This document shows positions 24,661 to 33,467 of a DNA stretch of 64,000 bases, in pieces. The notes beneath the pieces are model-generated. The model was given only the letters and a program-made list of their open reading frames with translations, was not told where the DNA came from and searched no databases. Position numbers and translations under genes: made by a program. Position 1 is the stretch's first letter, and each line of letters opens with the position of its first letter. Source of the DNA: Paeniglutamicibacter antarcticus_C (GTDB lineage: Bacteria > Actinomycetota > Actinomycetes > Actinomycetales > Micrococcaceae); the NCBI RefSeq assembly GCF_039544305.1, contig NZ_BAABLK010000022.1:248001-312000 (forward strand), written 5' to 3'.

Positions 24661-25962
24661 CTACGAATGCTTGCGCTGGGGCTTGGAAGACCGGCGTCCG
24701 GTCGCACCCTTGGTCTGGGGATCCAGTGCCTGCTTGGCGGTATGCATCTCGATCTGGGTCATGACCTGTTCCTTGGTGGGCTTCTTGGCTGCGGTTTCAC
24801 CAGATGGATCAGTACCGGGATCCAGCCCCGGCATGTCCCTGCCAGACCAGATTTTTATGATCGACCACGCTACAGCGGTCAACGGAACGGCGAGCACGGC
24901 GCCAACCAAGCCGCCAAGCACCGTCCCGGCGGCCAGGGACAGCAAGATCACCAGTGCATGCAGGTTCAAGGCGTGTGCCATTACCACGGGCTGCAGGAAG
25001 TTGCCCTCCAGCTGGTTCACCAGGATCACCGCACCCAGGACAATCAAGGCCACGACGGGGCCGTTGGTCACCAAGGCGATCAACGTGGCCAGGATCCCGG
25101 CGAAGGTGGCTCCGACCAACGGGATGAACGAGCTAATGAACACCACCACACCCAGCGGGATGGCCAGGGGCACCTTCAAGACCAGCAGCGCAATGGTGAT
25201 GCCCACGGCATCCACCGCTGCAATCGTGGCGGTGCCGCGCATGTATCCGCCGAGGGTTTCCACGGTGCGCGTGCCCGTGGCCCTCCAGCGGTTCAGCTGG
25301 TGGTTGGGCAACCACGAGAGGAAGAACGCCCAGATCTTGTCGCCGTCTTTCAGGAAGAAGAACAGGATCACCAGCAGCAAGGCCAGACCGGTGAAGAAGC
25401 TCCCGGCTGCCGACAAGCCGTTCAGGGCCCCGGAGCCGAACTGCGAACTGGTCAGGAAGCCCGTGACCTCCTTGACGCCGTCATCGATCTGCTCGTTGGA
25501 GATGCTCCACGGCAATTGGTTGAGCAGCTCCTGGGCCTTGTGGAAGCCTTCGACACCTTGTTGCACCAGGGTGTCCCATTCGGCCATCACCGAGTACACC
25601 AAGGCCGTGCCGATTCCGCCCAGGACCAGCAGCGACCCCAGGAACACGGACCATGCCGCGAGCATTGGCGACATGACCTTGCGGAACACACGCACCACCG
25701 GCCACAAGGCGCAGGTAAGAATCAAGGCGATGACGATCGGCAGGGCAACGACGCTGAGCCTTAGCAAGCTGAAGATGACTGCGGAGGCCAGGACCACCAC
25801 CACCAGCAACTGGACCGAACGCGTGGCGACGCGGCCCAGCGGGTCGATCCACATGCTTGGGATGGTGCGGGGCTCAAGCTGTGCGGCCGCGGCAACGCCC
25901 GTGGCCGGTGCCTCGGACGGGACCGAACGCGACTTTTTCCTGAAACCTAGTTTCGGTGACAT
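24661..25962 (-). CDS. AI-2E family transporter (TqsA/PerM type)
   Basis: A 433-residue multi-pass membrane protein with about eight hydrophobic segments and the family's central soluble loop (about residues 125-175) between the third and fourth. FFFLKDGDKI near 205 and IPLGVVVFISSFIPLVGAT near 275 are typical of the family. Members include the AI-2 exporter TqsA and sodium/proton antiporters; substrate here is open. The C-terminal tail is long and basic (SSKPQRKHS). The start at 25962 is well supported by AAGGAG 8 bases upstream. Confidence 0.9.
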   Translation of the reverse strand: MSPKLGFRKKSRSVPSEAPATGVAAAAQLEPRTIPSMWIDPLGRVATRSVQLLVVVVLASAVIFSLLRLSVVALPIVIALILTCALWPVVRVFRKVMSPMLAAWSVFLGSLLVLGGIGTALVYSVMAEWDTLVQQGVEGFHKAQELLNQLPWSISNEQIDDGVKEVTGFLTSSQFGSGALNGLSAAGSFFTGLALLLVILFFFLKDGDKIWAFFLSWLPNHQLNRWRATGTRTVETLGGYMRGTATIAAVDAVGITIALLVLKVPLAIPLGVVVFISSFIPLVGATFAGILATLIALVTNGPVVALIVLGAVILVNQLEGNFLQPVVMAHALNLHALVILLSLAAGTVLGGLVGAVLAVPLTAVAWSIIKIWSGRDMPGLDPGTDPSGETAAKKPTKEQVMTQIEMHTAKQALDPQTKGATGRRSSKPQRKHS

Positions 25963-26132
25963 CCAGTAACTCCTTGCAGTTGGCAGCAGCTCAATCCTAT
26001 GCGCCTGCGGCGCAGCGAGCCGATACCGCAACATCCTCTGGTAAAAAGGTTAGTCTAACAAGATAAACGTACTAGTGGATGCCGCAAGCCCGGTGTCCGG
26101 CCTGTCACCAAAATGTCGATGCCGGGGGAACC

Positions 26133-27419
26133 ATGCAGGATGAAAGCAGGAAGAGAAGCTTCGCTTCCTTCAAAAGGGGAACGACGTCACTGTTACTGGG
26201 AGCCGTCCTGGTGGGCGCATTCCTGAACCCGGTCTACGCCCAGGTCCTGGAGCCGGCAACCGGACAGATCCAGATGGCCGGTGCAGCTCGCGTGGCAACG
26301 GCCAAAACCGTCCACACCACGGCAAACCTCAACCTGCGCTCCAGGCCTTCCCCCGCGGGCAAGAAGTTGGCGCTCATCCCCAAGAACACCAGGCTCACCG
26401 TGACATCCACGAAGTCCGGGTGGAGCCAGGTCCGGTACGCCGGAAAAACCGGTTGGTCATCGAGCGCTTATTTGCGCGCCGTGCCCAAGGCAAGCCCGAA
26501 GGCCGTCAAACGCGGGGACCTAGGAAAGACAACCGCCGAGCTGTGGTTGCGTCAACAGGCAAACACCGGTTCCAAGGCGCTGGTGACGCTGCCCAAGAAC
26601 GGCATCTACACCGTCAAGAAGACATCCAAGGGATTCAGCCAGATCGCCAGCCGGGGGGAAACGGGGTGGGTGCAAAGCAAATACCTCAAGATCGTGGCGA
26701 AGAAGCCAGGGCGCGAGATCTATATCGACAAGAAATACACGTCCAACCGGGATGGGCTCACCGACCGGTTCTGGACCAAGGTCTCCACGGGAAAGCTGCA
26801 CGAGAGCGTGAACGGCAAGGTCCGCATCGGGGACATCCCGCGCAATTCCGTGGTCTACCGGAACCTGTTGATGGAGAAAACCGCCGGGTCGGTCAAGGGC
26901 TGGATGTTTGTGCAGACCCAGGGGATGAGCGGTTGGATGAAAACCAACCAGCTGGCCCGCAAGTCAACGGCCACCACCAAGCCGGTAAACTATTCGGCCA
27001 GGACCGTCCTGGCGCAGAAAAACGGCAAGGTCGCGCAGAAGATGCTCGCGGCCATCGGGTGGGACAAGGAAAAGACGCTGATCGCCGCCCCTGCATTGAA
27101 GGACCTGAACCGGCTCAACGCGGCCTTCAAGAAGAAGTTCGGCCGCAACCTGGATGTCGATCTCGCCTACCGGACCAGGGCCACCCAGGATGCGTACTGG
27201 GTTGATCTCGGTCCCTACATCGCTGCACGCCCGGGGACCTCGAACCACGGCTGGGGAACGGCCATCGACACCCCGGAAACCTACCACTATTCCTTCCGCG
27301 GCAAGTACCACAAGTGGTTGAAGATGAACTCCAAGAAGTACAACTGGGTGCACCGCAAGATCCTCGAGGAGGGCTCCCCCTATGCTGAGGCCTGGCACTT
27401 CGACTACGTGGGAAAGTGA
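26133..27419 (+). CDS. Secreted SH3b-repeat D-alanyl-D-alanine carboxypeptidase (VanY/LAS family)
   Basis: A 428-residue exported protein: Sec signal peptide (KRGTTSLLLGAVLVGAFL, cut after VYA near residue 38), two clear SH3b repeats at about 58-118 and 130-195, a further divergent repeat near 200-285, and a C-terminal LAS zinc peptidase. Zinc ligands and catalytic residues are in TSNHGWGTAID (His and Asp) and EAWHFDYV (Glu and His). It should trim the stem peptide of peptidoglycan, with the SH3b modules binding the wall. GGGGGAA lies 5 bases before the ATG. The META-domain lipoprotein gene starts 7 bases after its stop. Confidence 0.9.
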   Translation: MQDESRKRSFASFKRGTTSLLLGAVLVGAFLNPVYAQVLEPATGQIQMAGAARVATAKTVHTTANLNLRSRPSPAGKKLALIPKNTRLTVTSTKSGWSQVRYAGKTGWSSSAYLRAVPKASPKAVKRGDLGKTTAELWLRQQANTGSKALVTLPKNGIYTVKKTSKGFSQIASRGETGWVQSKYLKIVAKKPGREIYIDKKYTSNRDGLTDRFWTKVSTGKLHESVNGKVRIGDIPRNSVVYRNLLMEKTAGSVKGWMFVQTQGMSGWMKTNQLARKSTATTKPVNYSARTVLAQKNGKVAQKMLAAIGWDKEKTLIAAPALKDLNRLNAAFKKKFGRNLDVDLAYRTRATQDAYWVDLGPYIAARPGTSNHGWGTAIDTPETYHYSFRGKYHKWLKMNSKKYNWVHRKILEEGSPYAEAWHFDYVGK

Positions 27420-27426
27420 GTTAAGG

Positions 27427-27789
27427 ATGCGTAAAATAGGGATGTTTGCCTTGGCAGTAATGGCGTTGGCGCTCTCGGCGTGTTCGGGAAGCCCGGCCGG
27501 GGGATTCGAACCGGTGGGAACCTGGGGGAGTACCGAAGAGGGGCAACCTTCCCTAGTCCTGGAAAAGGACGGGTCCTTGCACGGGTCCGATGGCTGCAAC
27601 AGGCTGATGGGGAGCTACGAGGTCGACGGCGATGACCTGGTCTTTGGCCCCTTGGCTTCCACCATGATGTTCTGCCAGGGGGTGGACACCTGGCTGGGCC
27701 AAGCAGTCGGGGCCCGGTATGCCAATAACAGCCTCGAGATCCTCGATCCGCAGGGCCAGCGGATCGGGATGCTGGAACGCGGGAAATAG
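27427..27789 (+). CDS. META-domain (HslJ-like) lipoprotein
   Basis: A 120-residue lipoprotein with signal peptide and lipobox LSAC near residues 16-19. The mature part resembles a META domain: GTWG opening, SDGCNRLMGSYEVDGD near 53 and STMMFC near 77, with the paired cysteines seen in HslJ-like proteins. The role is unknown; HslJ relates to heat and novobiocin tolerance in Escherichia coli. The 7-base gap to the VanY-type gene suggests one transcript. Confidence 0.8.
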   Translation: MRKIGMFALAVMALALSACSGSPAGGFEPVGTWGSTEEGQPSLVLEKDGSLHGSDGCNRLMGSYEVDGDDLVFGPLASTMMFCQGVDTWLGQAVGARYANNSLEILDPQGQRIGMLERGK

Positions 27790-27790
27790 G

Positions 27791-27874
27791 GCAGGGGCAC
27801 CAGCCAGCCGGTGTCCCTGCATAAAAAGTGGGGCTTCCCCTGACCCGGAAAATCCGGTTCGGGGGAAGCCCTAC
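27791..27874. terminator. Tandem hairpins between convergent genes
   Basis: A first stem (27791-27801 with 27810-27820) is followed by a longer nested stem built on GGGGCTTCCCC and GGGGGAAGCCC (about 27829-27873). They separate the lipoprotein gene from the oppositely oriented dehydrogenase gene ending at 27900, and can end transcription both ways. Confidence 0.65.
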
Positions 27875-27899
27875 TTCATTTAGCATCGCTTCGTGATGG

Positions 27900-29309
27900 T
27901 TACTCGGCCACGTAGAAGAGGCGCTTGTTCACGAACTCCTCCATGCCCAGCGGACCGAGCTCACGGCCGAAGCCCGAGCGCTTCACCCCGCCGAAGGGCA
28001 TTTCCGCACCCTCTGCGCTCGGTGCGTTCACGTTTGCCATGCCCGACTGCAGTCCCGAGGCGACCTTGGCCGCACGCTGGGGATCGGTGGAAAACACCGC
28101 GCCCCCCAGTCCGTACTGGGTGTCGTTGGCCATTTCGAGTGCTTCCTGATCGGAAGAAACCTTGTAGACCACGGCAACCGGGCCAAAGAGCTCTTCGTAA
28201 TAGGCGCGCATGTCCTTGGTGATGCCCGAGAGGACGGTCGGGGACAAGTAGGCCCCCGGACCTTCGTGCAGGGTGCCGCCGGCATGCAGCGTTGCGCCCT
28301 TGTCGATGGCGTCCTGGACCTGTTCGGCAACGCCCTCGGCGGCGGTGCGTGAGGACAGGGGCCCGAAGGTCCCCTTTTCTTCCTTGGCCGGATCTCCCGG
28401 GGTTAGATCGGTTGCGAGCTTGGTCAGCTCGTCCAGGAACTCGTCGTAGATGTCCTCCATGACGATCATGCGCTTGTTGGAGTTGCAGGCCTGGCCGGTG
28501 TTCTCCATGCGGGTTTCCCACGCGGTGGCGGCATCGGCGGCGACATCCGACGAGTCAAGGATGACGTAGGGGTCCGATCCTCCCAGTTCCAGCACGGCCT
28601 TCTTGAGGTGGCGTCCCGCCTGCTCCCCGATGATCGAACCGGCACGCTCGGAGCCGGTCAGCGAGACACCCTGGATACGGGGATCCTCGATGATCGTGGA
28701 GATCTGGTCGTGAGTGGCAAAGACGTTGTTGTACACACCCTCCGGGACCCCTGCATCGGTCATGATCTTCGCGATGGCCAGAGCCGATCGCGGGCACCGC
28801 TCGGCGTGCTTGAGCACGATGGTGTTGCCCAGCATCAGGTTCGGTGCGACGAACCGGGCGACCTGGTAGTACGGGTAGTTCCACGGCATGATGCCCAGCA
28901 ACGGGCCCACGGGAAGGCGCTGGATGATGGCCTTGCCTCCGCCGATGGATTTGACTTCCTGATCCGCCGCCAGCATCGGTCCTTCGGTTGCGAAGTACTG
29001 GAGGATCTCCTGGCAGTACTCTGCCTCGCCCTTGGACTCGGAGAGCGGCTTGCCCATTTCCTCGGTGATGATCGCGGCCAGCTCGTCGGCGCGTTCTGCA
29101 AAGAGCTCGCCGACGCGGGCCACGATCTTGGCCCGTTCGTTGATGTCGACGTTCTTCCACTGCTGGTAGCCGGACTCGGCCGCGGCGATCGCGTCCTGAA
29201 TCTCGGCGTCTGTGGCGGTGGGGAACTCTTCGACCACGGCACCGGTGGCGGGGTTGAGGACTTGGTATCCGGTGGAGGTCGAGGTCTGGGCGTTGGCAGT
29301 CAAGGCCAT
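27900..29309 (-). CDS. NAD(P)-dependent succinate-semialdehyde dehydrogenase family protein
   Basis: A 469-residue aldehyde dehydrogenase. The catalytic glutamate is in LELGGSDPY near residue 256 and the cysteine in NTGQACNSNKR near 290; GIMPWNYPYYQ near 142 and the C-terminal MPFGGVKRSGFGRELG are typical of the succinate-semialdehyde branch. It would oxidise an aldehyde, probably succinate semialdehyde, to the acid. AAGGAG stands only one base before the ATG at 29309, closer than usual; a GTG at 29327 in the same frame is an alternative. A palindromic element lies about 115 bases upstream. Confidence 0.88.
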   Translation of the reverse strand: MALTANAQTSTSTGYQVLNPATGAVVEEFPTATDAEIQDAIAAAESGYQQWKNVDINERAKIVARVGELFAERADELAAIITEEMGKPLSESKGEAEYCQEILQYFATEGPMLAADQEVKSIGGGKAIIQRLPVGPLLGIMPWNYPYYQVARFVAPNLMLGNTIVLKHAERCPRSALAIAKIMTDAGVPEGVYNNVFATHDQISTIIEDPRIQGVSLTGSERAGSIIGEQAGRHLKKAVLELGGSDPYVILDSSDVAADAATAWETRMENTGQACNSNKRMIVMEDIYDEFLDELTKLATDLTPGDPAKEEKGTFGPLSSRTAAEGVAEQVQDAIDKGATLHAGGTLHEGPGAYLSPTVLSGITKDMRAYYEELFGPVAVVYKVSSDQEALEMANDTQYGLGGAVFSTDPQRAAKVASGLQSGMANVNAPSAEGAEMPFGGVKRSGFGRELGPLGMEEFVNKRLFYVAE

Positions 29310-29424
29310 GCTCCTTCTGGTAGTCACTGGGCGGCAAGGTTCGACGTTGAACGGTGGTTGCGCGCCTCGTACCGTTCCATCATGTCGCGAAAAGAAGGAT
29401 TTGTGAAGCCAATCACGGATGCTT

Positions 29425-29458
29425 GGTAGTGATATCAGCCGTTAGTGAACTCACTACC
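29425..29458. promoter_or_regulatory. Candidate operator upstream of the semialdehyde dehydrogenase gene
   Basis: GGTAGTGA (29425-29432) and TCACTACC (29451-29458) form an 8-base inverted repeat, and a further TAGTGA at 29443 makes a nested TAGTGA-AC-TCACTA palindrome. The spacing resembles a dimer binding site. It lies between the two minus-strand genes ending at 29538 and starting at 29309. The regulator is not evident. Confidence 0.4.
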
Positions 29459-29537
29459 TGCGGTATCAGTTGCATACGTCCTTCTGCTCTGCGGAATTCG
29501 TACTCCTAGGGCAGGAGGCTCGCATTGCTTGCTGCGC

Positions 29538-30602
29538 TTAGCTGGTGGCGACACCACGCCAGTGGTCGACGCCGGCTTCCCCTGCGACGATCCTGTCGAT
29601 CCTTTCCAGTTCCTTGGCGCTGAAGGTGGTGTTGCCTAGTGCTCCGAGGTTCTCATCGAGCTGTGCCGTTGAGGAAGCCCCGAGCAGCACCGAGGTCGCT
29701 CCGCCCTCGCGCAACAGCCAGGCAATGGCCAGCTGAGGCAGGGACTGGCCACGTGATTCCGCGACTTTGGCCAGGTCGCGTGCCTTGGCCAGGTTTTGTT
29801 CGGTGAGGGTGCCTTCCAGGGAAGTCCGTCCACCGGAAGGTGCTGCGGCATTGTTCTTGAGGTATTTGTTTGTCAGCAGGCCCTGAGCCAGCGGGGTGAA
29901 GGCGATCGAGCCCATGCCGTGTTCCTTCAAGGTGTCCAGCAGGCCGTCTTCCACCCAGCGGTTGAGCATCGAGTAGGAGGGCTGGTGGATCACCAGCGGA
30001 GTGCCCATTTCCTTGGCCACCCGTGCGGCTTCGGCGGTGCGTTCGGGGGAGTAGGAGGAAATGCCCACGTACAGAGCCTTGCCCTGGCGCACCAAGGTGT
30101 CCAGGGCACCGATGGTTTCCTCGATGGGGGTGTTCGGATCCGGGCGGTGCGAGTAGAAGATGTCAACGTAGTCCAGGCCCATGCGGGCCAGGGACTCCTC
30201 GGCGGAGGAAATGATGTACTTGCGCGAACCCAGGTCCCCGTAGGGTCCAGGCCACATGTCCCAGCCGGCCTTGGAAGAGATGATCAGCTCATTGCGGTAG
30301 GCCTTGAAATCCGTACGCATCATGCGGCCGAAGTTCTCCTCGGCGGAGCCGTAGGGGGGTCCGTAGTTGTTCGCCAAATCGAAGTGGGTGATGCCGCTGT
30401 TGAAGGCGTGGCGCAGCACCTCGCGCTGGGTGTCGAAGGGGCGGTTGTCGCCGAAGTTCCACCAGAGGCCCAGGGAAATCGGGGGAAGGATCAATCCGGA
30501 GTTTCCGACCCGGCGGTACCCGGTTGAATCGTAGCGGTCCGATGCCGCCACGAAGGGTGCGTGGGTTTCGGGGACGCGTGCGTAGCGGAGCTCTTCGGCC
30601 AT
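29538..30602 (-). CDS. Aldo/keto reductase, L-glyceraldehyde-3-phosphate reductase (YghZ) type
   Basis: A 354-residue NADPH-dependent aldo/keto reductase. The catalytic tetrad is visible as Asp and Tyr in HFDLANNYGPPYG near residue 75, Lys in IISSKAGWDMWPGP near 110 and His in FYSHRPDP near 150. The NNYGPPYGSAE and WDMWPGPYGD segments are typical of YghZ-like enzymes that detoxify L-glyceraldehyde 3-phosphate or methylglyoxal. GGAGA lies 13 bases before the ATG at 30602, rather far; the frame stays open upstream without similarity. Confidence 0.9.
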   Translation of the reverse strand: MAEELRYARVPETHAPFVAASDRYDSTGYRRVGNSGLILPPISLGLWWNFGDNRPFDTQREVLRHAFNSGITHFDLANNYGPPYGSAEENFGRMMRTDFKAYRNELIISSKAGWDMWPGPYGDLGSRKYIISSAEESLARMGLDYVDIFYSHRPDPNTPIEETIGALDTLVRQGKALYVGISSYSPERTAEAARVAKEMGTPLVIHQPSYSMLNRWVEDGLLDTLKEHGMGSIAFTPLAQGLLTNKYLKNNAAAPSGGRTSLEGTLTEQNLAKARDLAKVAESRGQSLPQLAIAWLLREGGATSVLLGASSTAQLDENLGALGNTTFSAKELERIDRIVAGEAGVDHWRGVATS

Positions 30603-30774
30603 GGTTGGGTTGCTCTCCTGGAGATAGGGGGGGTGAATTCGAAACGTGGAAACCATCGATAGCTTCCGTGTCCTCCAATCTTGCTCCGATGTTCCCGCGG
30701 CGTCCACGCTAGCGGCGCCGACTCGCTGTAGAGGGCGGGCGAGGGGGCCATCCGGCAACGACGTGGGGAGATCG

Positions 30775-30864
30775 GTTTAAAAGTGAAGAACCGATCGTGA
30801 CGGCTAAGGAGGTGAAACTCCGCCGCGACCGGTTCTTCTGATCACTCGCACCTTGAGAAGGTGG
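30775..30864 (-). terminator. Structured terminator element, copy 1
   Basis: On the minus strand, downstream of the small gene ending at 30925, a CACCTT/AAGGTG mini-hairpin and GCGAGTGATCA are followed by a 13-base stem (30826-30838 with 30785-30797, one mismatch) and then CACTTTTAAA. A sister element with the same layout lies at 31195-31282. It reads as an intrinsic terminator with a conserved 5' module. The rest of the 322-base gap (30603-30924) holds no visible gene. Confidence 0.65.
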
Positions 30865-30924
30865 TTTCAGCCTAGGATGCGAAGCTGAAGGAAGGCTGGT
30901 GATTCCTTGATAGCCAGCCCGGAA

Positions 30925-31065
30925 TCAATAATTTGACGGCGGGTCCGAGGCAGGGAACGACTCGTCTTCCCATTCCTCCACCAGCGCCTCGTCATGTTCG
31001 CTGGCCACATGTTCGGGCTCCGCCGCGCTTTCCGCTTTTTCGTCGCCGATCGTTTTCTCGCTCAT
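30925..31065 (-). CDS. Conserved 46-residue acidic protein
   Basis: A tiny acidic protein starting MSEKTIGDEKA and ending in WEDESFPASDPPSNY. The SFPASDPPS tail is a recurrent feature of small hypothetical proteins in actinobacteria and other bacteria; no function is established. A good ribosome binding site (AGGAG, 8 bases before the ATG at 31065) supports translation, and a structured terminator follows. Confidence 0.75.
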   Translation of the reverse strand: MSEKTIGDEKAESAAEPEHVASEHDEALVEEWEDESFPASDPPSNY

Positions 31066-31194
31066 TACGCGCACTCCTAGATCCGTAAAACACATCGCCC
31101 GTTTGACCGGGGCGAGCCATACCATCAGTTTGGTCCGAAGACGCCGCATTGTCGAGGGCGCCGCGCCGGCCCAAAACACACCCTGGATAACCGG

Positions 31195-31282
31195 GTTAAA
31201 AAGGTTGAGCACCGGTCGGCGGCGGGGGGAAAATCGCTTTGTGCCGGACCGGTGCTCTCATCACTCGCACCTTCATGAGGTA
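31195..31282 (-). terminator. Structured terminator element, copy 2
   Basis: Downstream of the thiolase stop at 31346, the minus strand shows an imperfect ACCT/AGGT mini-hairpin, the shared AAGGTGCGAGTGA block, a perfect 11-base stem (31247-31257 with 31207-31217) and then CCTTTTTAA. Layout and part of the sequence match copy 1 at 30775-30864. Confidence 0.7.
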
Positions 31283-31345
31283 CAAACTACGCTAAGCACC
31301 AAACCTTTGTGCAGGCTGTACAGCGCCCCTTTGCCACGTGTGAAA

Positions 31346-32533
31346 TCAGCTGCGCAAGACCAGCGCATCGCCCTGCCCGCCGCCACCGCACAGCGAGATG
31401 ACGCCGGTGCCGCCGCCGCGCCTGGCCAGTTCCATCGCCTGGTGCAGGACCAGCCTTGCGCCCGAAGCACCCACGGGGTGGCCCAAGGCAATGGCACCGC
31501 CTTCGGTGTTGATCCGCGCCGGATCAACACCCAGGTCCTTGGCCGATTGCAGCACCACCGAGGCGAATGCCTCGTTGATCTCGATGAGGTCTATGTCATC
31601 GACGACCAACCCTTCCTTTGCCAGGGCGGCAAGGATCGAGCTGCTGGGCTGGGAATGCAATTGCCCGTCGGGGCCAGCGGTCTGCCCGTGGGCACCGATC
31701 TCACAGAGCCATTGCAGTCCAGCCCGACGGGCTGCCCCCTTGGAGGCAACCACCAAGGCGGCGGCACCGTCAGAAAGCGGCGAGGAAGAACCTGCGGTAA
31801 TGGTCGCGGAGGGATCCCTGGAAAATGCCGCGGGCAATGCTGCCAGCTGCTCCAAGGTGGCGTTCGGTCGAATTCCCTCATCGGTGGAAACCATGATGTC
31901 CCCACCGCGACGCTGTGGAATACCGATCGGTGCGATTTCCGCATCCAGGTGTTTCCGGGCCGCTGCGGCGCGCTGATGCGACCGGGCGGCCAGCGCATCC
32001 TGGTCGGTCCTGTCGATTCCCAGCTTGGCGTTTCCCTTCTCCGTCGCCGATCCCATGAGCTCCCCGCTGAACGGATCAGCCAAGGCGTCGTGGTTCAGCG
32101 AGTCCTCCAGCCCGCGATCCCCGATGGCCATCGCGGTGCGCATGCCGCGGACCAAGTGCGGTGCGTTGGACATCGACTCCTGGCCGGCGGCAACGATGAA
32201 GTCCGCTTCCCCGGCACGGATCATCCGGGCAGCGTCGATGACTGCGGTCAACCCGGAGAGGCACAACTTGTTGATGGTCACGGTGGGAACCGCCCAGCCG
32301 ATCCCGGCTTTCAGCGAGGCTTGGCGAGCTGGTCCCTGCCCGGTGCCGGCCAGGATGACCTGGCCCATGATGACGTGGTTGATTGCCGTGGCCGGTACCC
32401 CGCTGCGTTCCAGCGCAGCGGCGATCGCGTGGGCGCCGAGGTCGGTGGCCGCCACAGAAGAGATGGTCCCGCGGAACTTGCCAAAGGGGGTGCGTGCACC
32501 GCCAATGATCACTGGGGTCAAGTCCTCATTCAT
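31346..32533 (-). CDS. Acetyl-CoA acetyltransferase (thiolase)
   Basis: A 395-residue thiolase with the nucleophilic cysteine in INKLCLSGL near residue 90, GHPVGASGAR near 350 and the second cysteine in SLCGGGGQGDA near 380. It would condense or cleave acyl-CoA and acetyl-CoA in the cytosol. The start at 32533 (MNEDLTP) is preferred because AAGGA stands 9 bases before it; an ATG at 32542 overlaps that same site. It is divergent from the alpha/beta hydrolase gene by 56 bases. Confidence 0.92.
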   Translation of the reverse strand: MNEDLTPVIIGGARTPFGKFRGTISSVAATDLGAHAIAAALERSGVPATAINHVIMGQVILAGTGQGPARQASLKAGIGWAVPTVTINKLCLSGLTAVIDAARMIRAGEADFIVAAGQESMSNAPHLVRGMRTAMAIGDRGLEDSLNHDALADPFSGELMGSATEKGNAKLGIDRTDQDALAARSHQRAAAARKHLDAEIAPIGIPQRRGGDIMVSTDEGIRPNATLEQLAALPAAFSRDPSATITAGSSSPLSDGAAALVVASKGAARRAGLQWLCEIGAHGQTAGPDGQLHSQPSSSILAALAKEGLVVDDIDLIEINEAFASVVLQSAKDLGVDPARINTEGGAIALGHPVGASGARLVLHQAMELARRGGGTGVISLCGGGGQGDALVLRS

Positions 32534-32589
32534 CGCTGCCATCCTTGTTGCTTGGAAAATGTCGTCCCCGGTGCCATAGGCTCAAACAC

Positions 32590-33381
32590 ATGCCCCATGC
32601 AGAGAATCCGGTTGATGCCCAGACTATCTACTTCGACGCCAGCGACACAGGGGCTCCACCCGTCTTGCTGTTGCACGGTTCGGCGCTTTCACGCTCCATC
32701 TGGCGCGGGCTGGGGTACGTCAGTGCGCTGGAACCTGAATTCGACACCATCCGCATGGATATGCGCGGGCATGGTCGATCGGGAAAACCACATGACCCGG
32801 CAGCCTACGAGATGGACCTGGTACTCGCGGATGTCAAGGCCGTACTGGCTGCCACCGGCCACGAATCGATCCACGTCGTGGGGTATTCCTTCGGGGCTCG
32901 CGTTGGCCTGTCATTGGCTGCCGGCAATCCGTCGATGGTCAGGTCCTTGACGATGCTCGGTGGCACCCACGCCATCGAAGCCGGACAAATCAAGAAACTG
33001 TTCTTCGATGGTTACCTCGAGGCCCTGCAGACCGGGGAGATGAACGCGTTCATTGCCGGCATGGAATCAGGCGGCGGGAGACTTGATCCCGAAACCCGGT
33101 TGGCCTTCCTGTCCAACGATGCATTGGCGCTGGCCGCCTATTTCCAGGCCACCGAGGCCGGCAGCGCGATCAGCGAGATGCTGCTGCAGCAACTGCGCAC
33201 CCCCACGTTGCTGATGGCCGGGACCCGGGATCTCCCGCGGATTGGACATTCACGAACCATGGCCTCCTTGATGCCCAACGCCCGGATCGTGGAACTCCAG
33301 GGCCGCACCCACGGCGGAACCCTGTTCCCGGCACAGTCGATCCTGGAATCCTTGCTGCCGTTCCTGCGCGCGAATCCCTGA
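32590..33381 (+). CDS. Alpha/beta-fold hydrolase
   Basis: A 263-residue alpha/beta hydrolase. The oxyanion region is LLLHGSALSRSIW near residue 25, the nucleophile Ser lies in VVGYSFGARVG near 100, the acid is probably Asp in GTRDLPRIG near 214, and the histidine in GRTHGGTLFP near 240. Substrate unknown; such proteins range from esterases to C-C bond hydrolases. No strong ribosome binding site precedes the ATG at 32590. It is divergent from the thiolase gene, which does not define a pathway. Confidence 0.85.
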   Translation: MPHAENPVDAQTIYFDASDTGAPPVLLLHGSALSRSIWRGLGYVSALEPEFDTIRMDMRGHGRSGKPHDPAAYEMDLVLADVKAVLAATGHESIHVVGYSFGARVGLSLAAGNPSMVRSLTMLGGTHAIEAGQIKKLFFDGYLEALQTGEMNAFIAGMESGGGRLDPETRLAFLSNDALALAAYFQATEAGSAISEMLLQQLRTPTLLMAGTRDLPRIGHSRTMASLMPNARIVELQGRTHGGTLFPAQSILESLLPFLRANP

Positions 33382-33467
33382 AAACGGGCTGCCGCGCAGT
33401 AGCTCCAGGTCCGGCATCGGGAACGTTTGTTCCCCTGGTCCCGAGCCACGGCAGTACACACTGGATA

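Noticed and set aside
24550..25969. Long open frames on the plus strand opposite the AI-2E transporter
   Set aside because: They read as Gln/His/Asp-rich or Arg/Thr-rich sequence without motifs, while the minus strand gives a clear multi-pass membrane protein with a good ribosome binding site.
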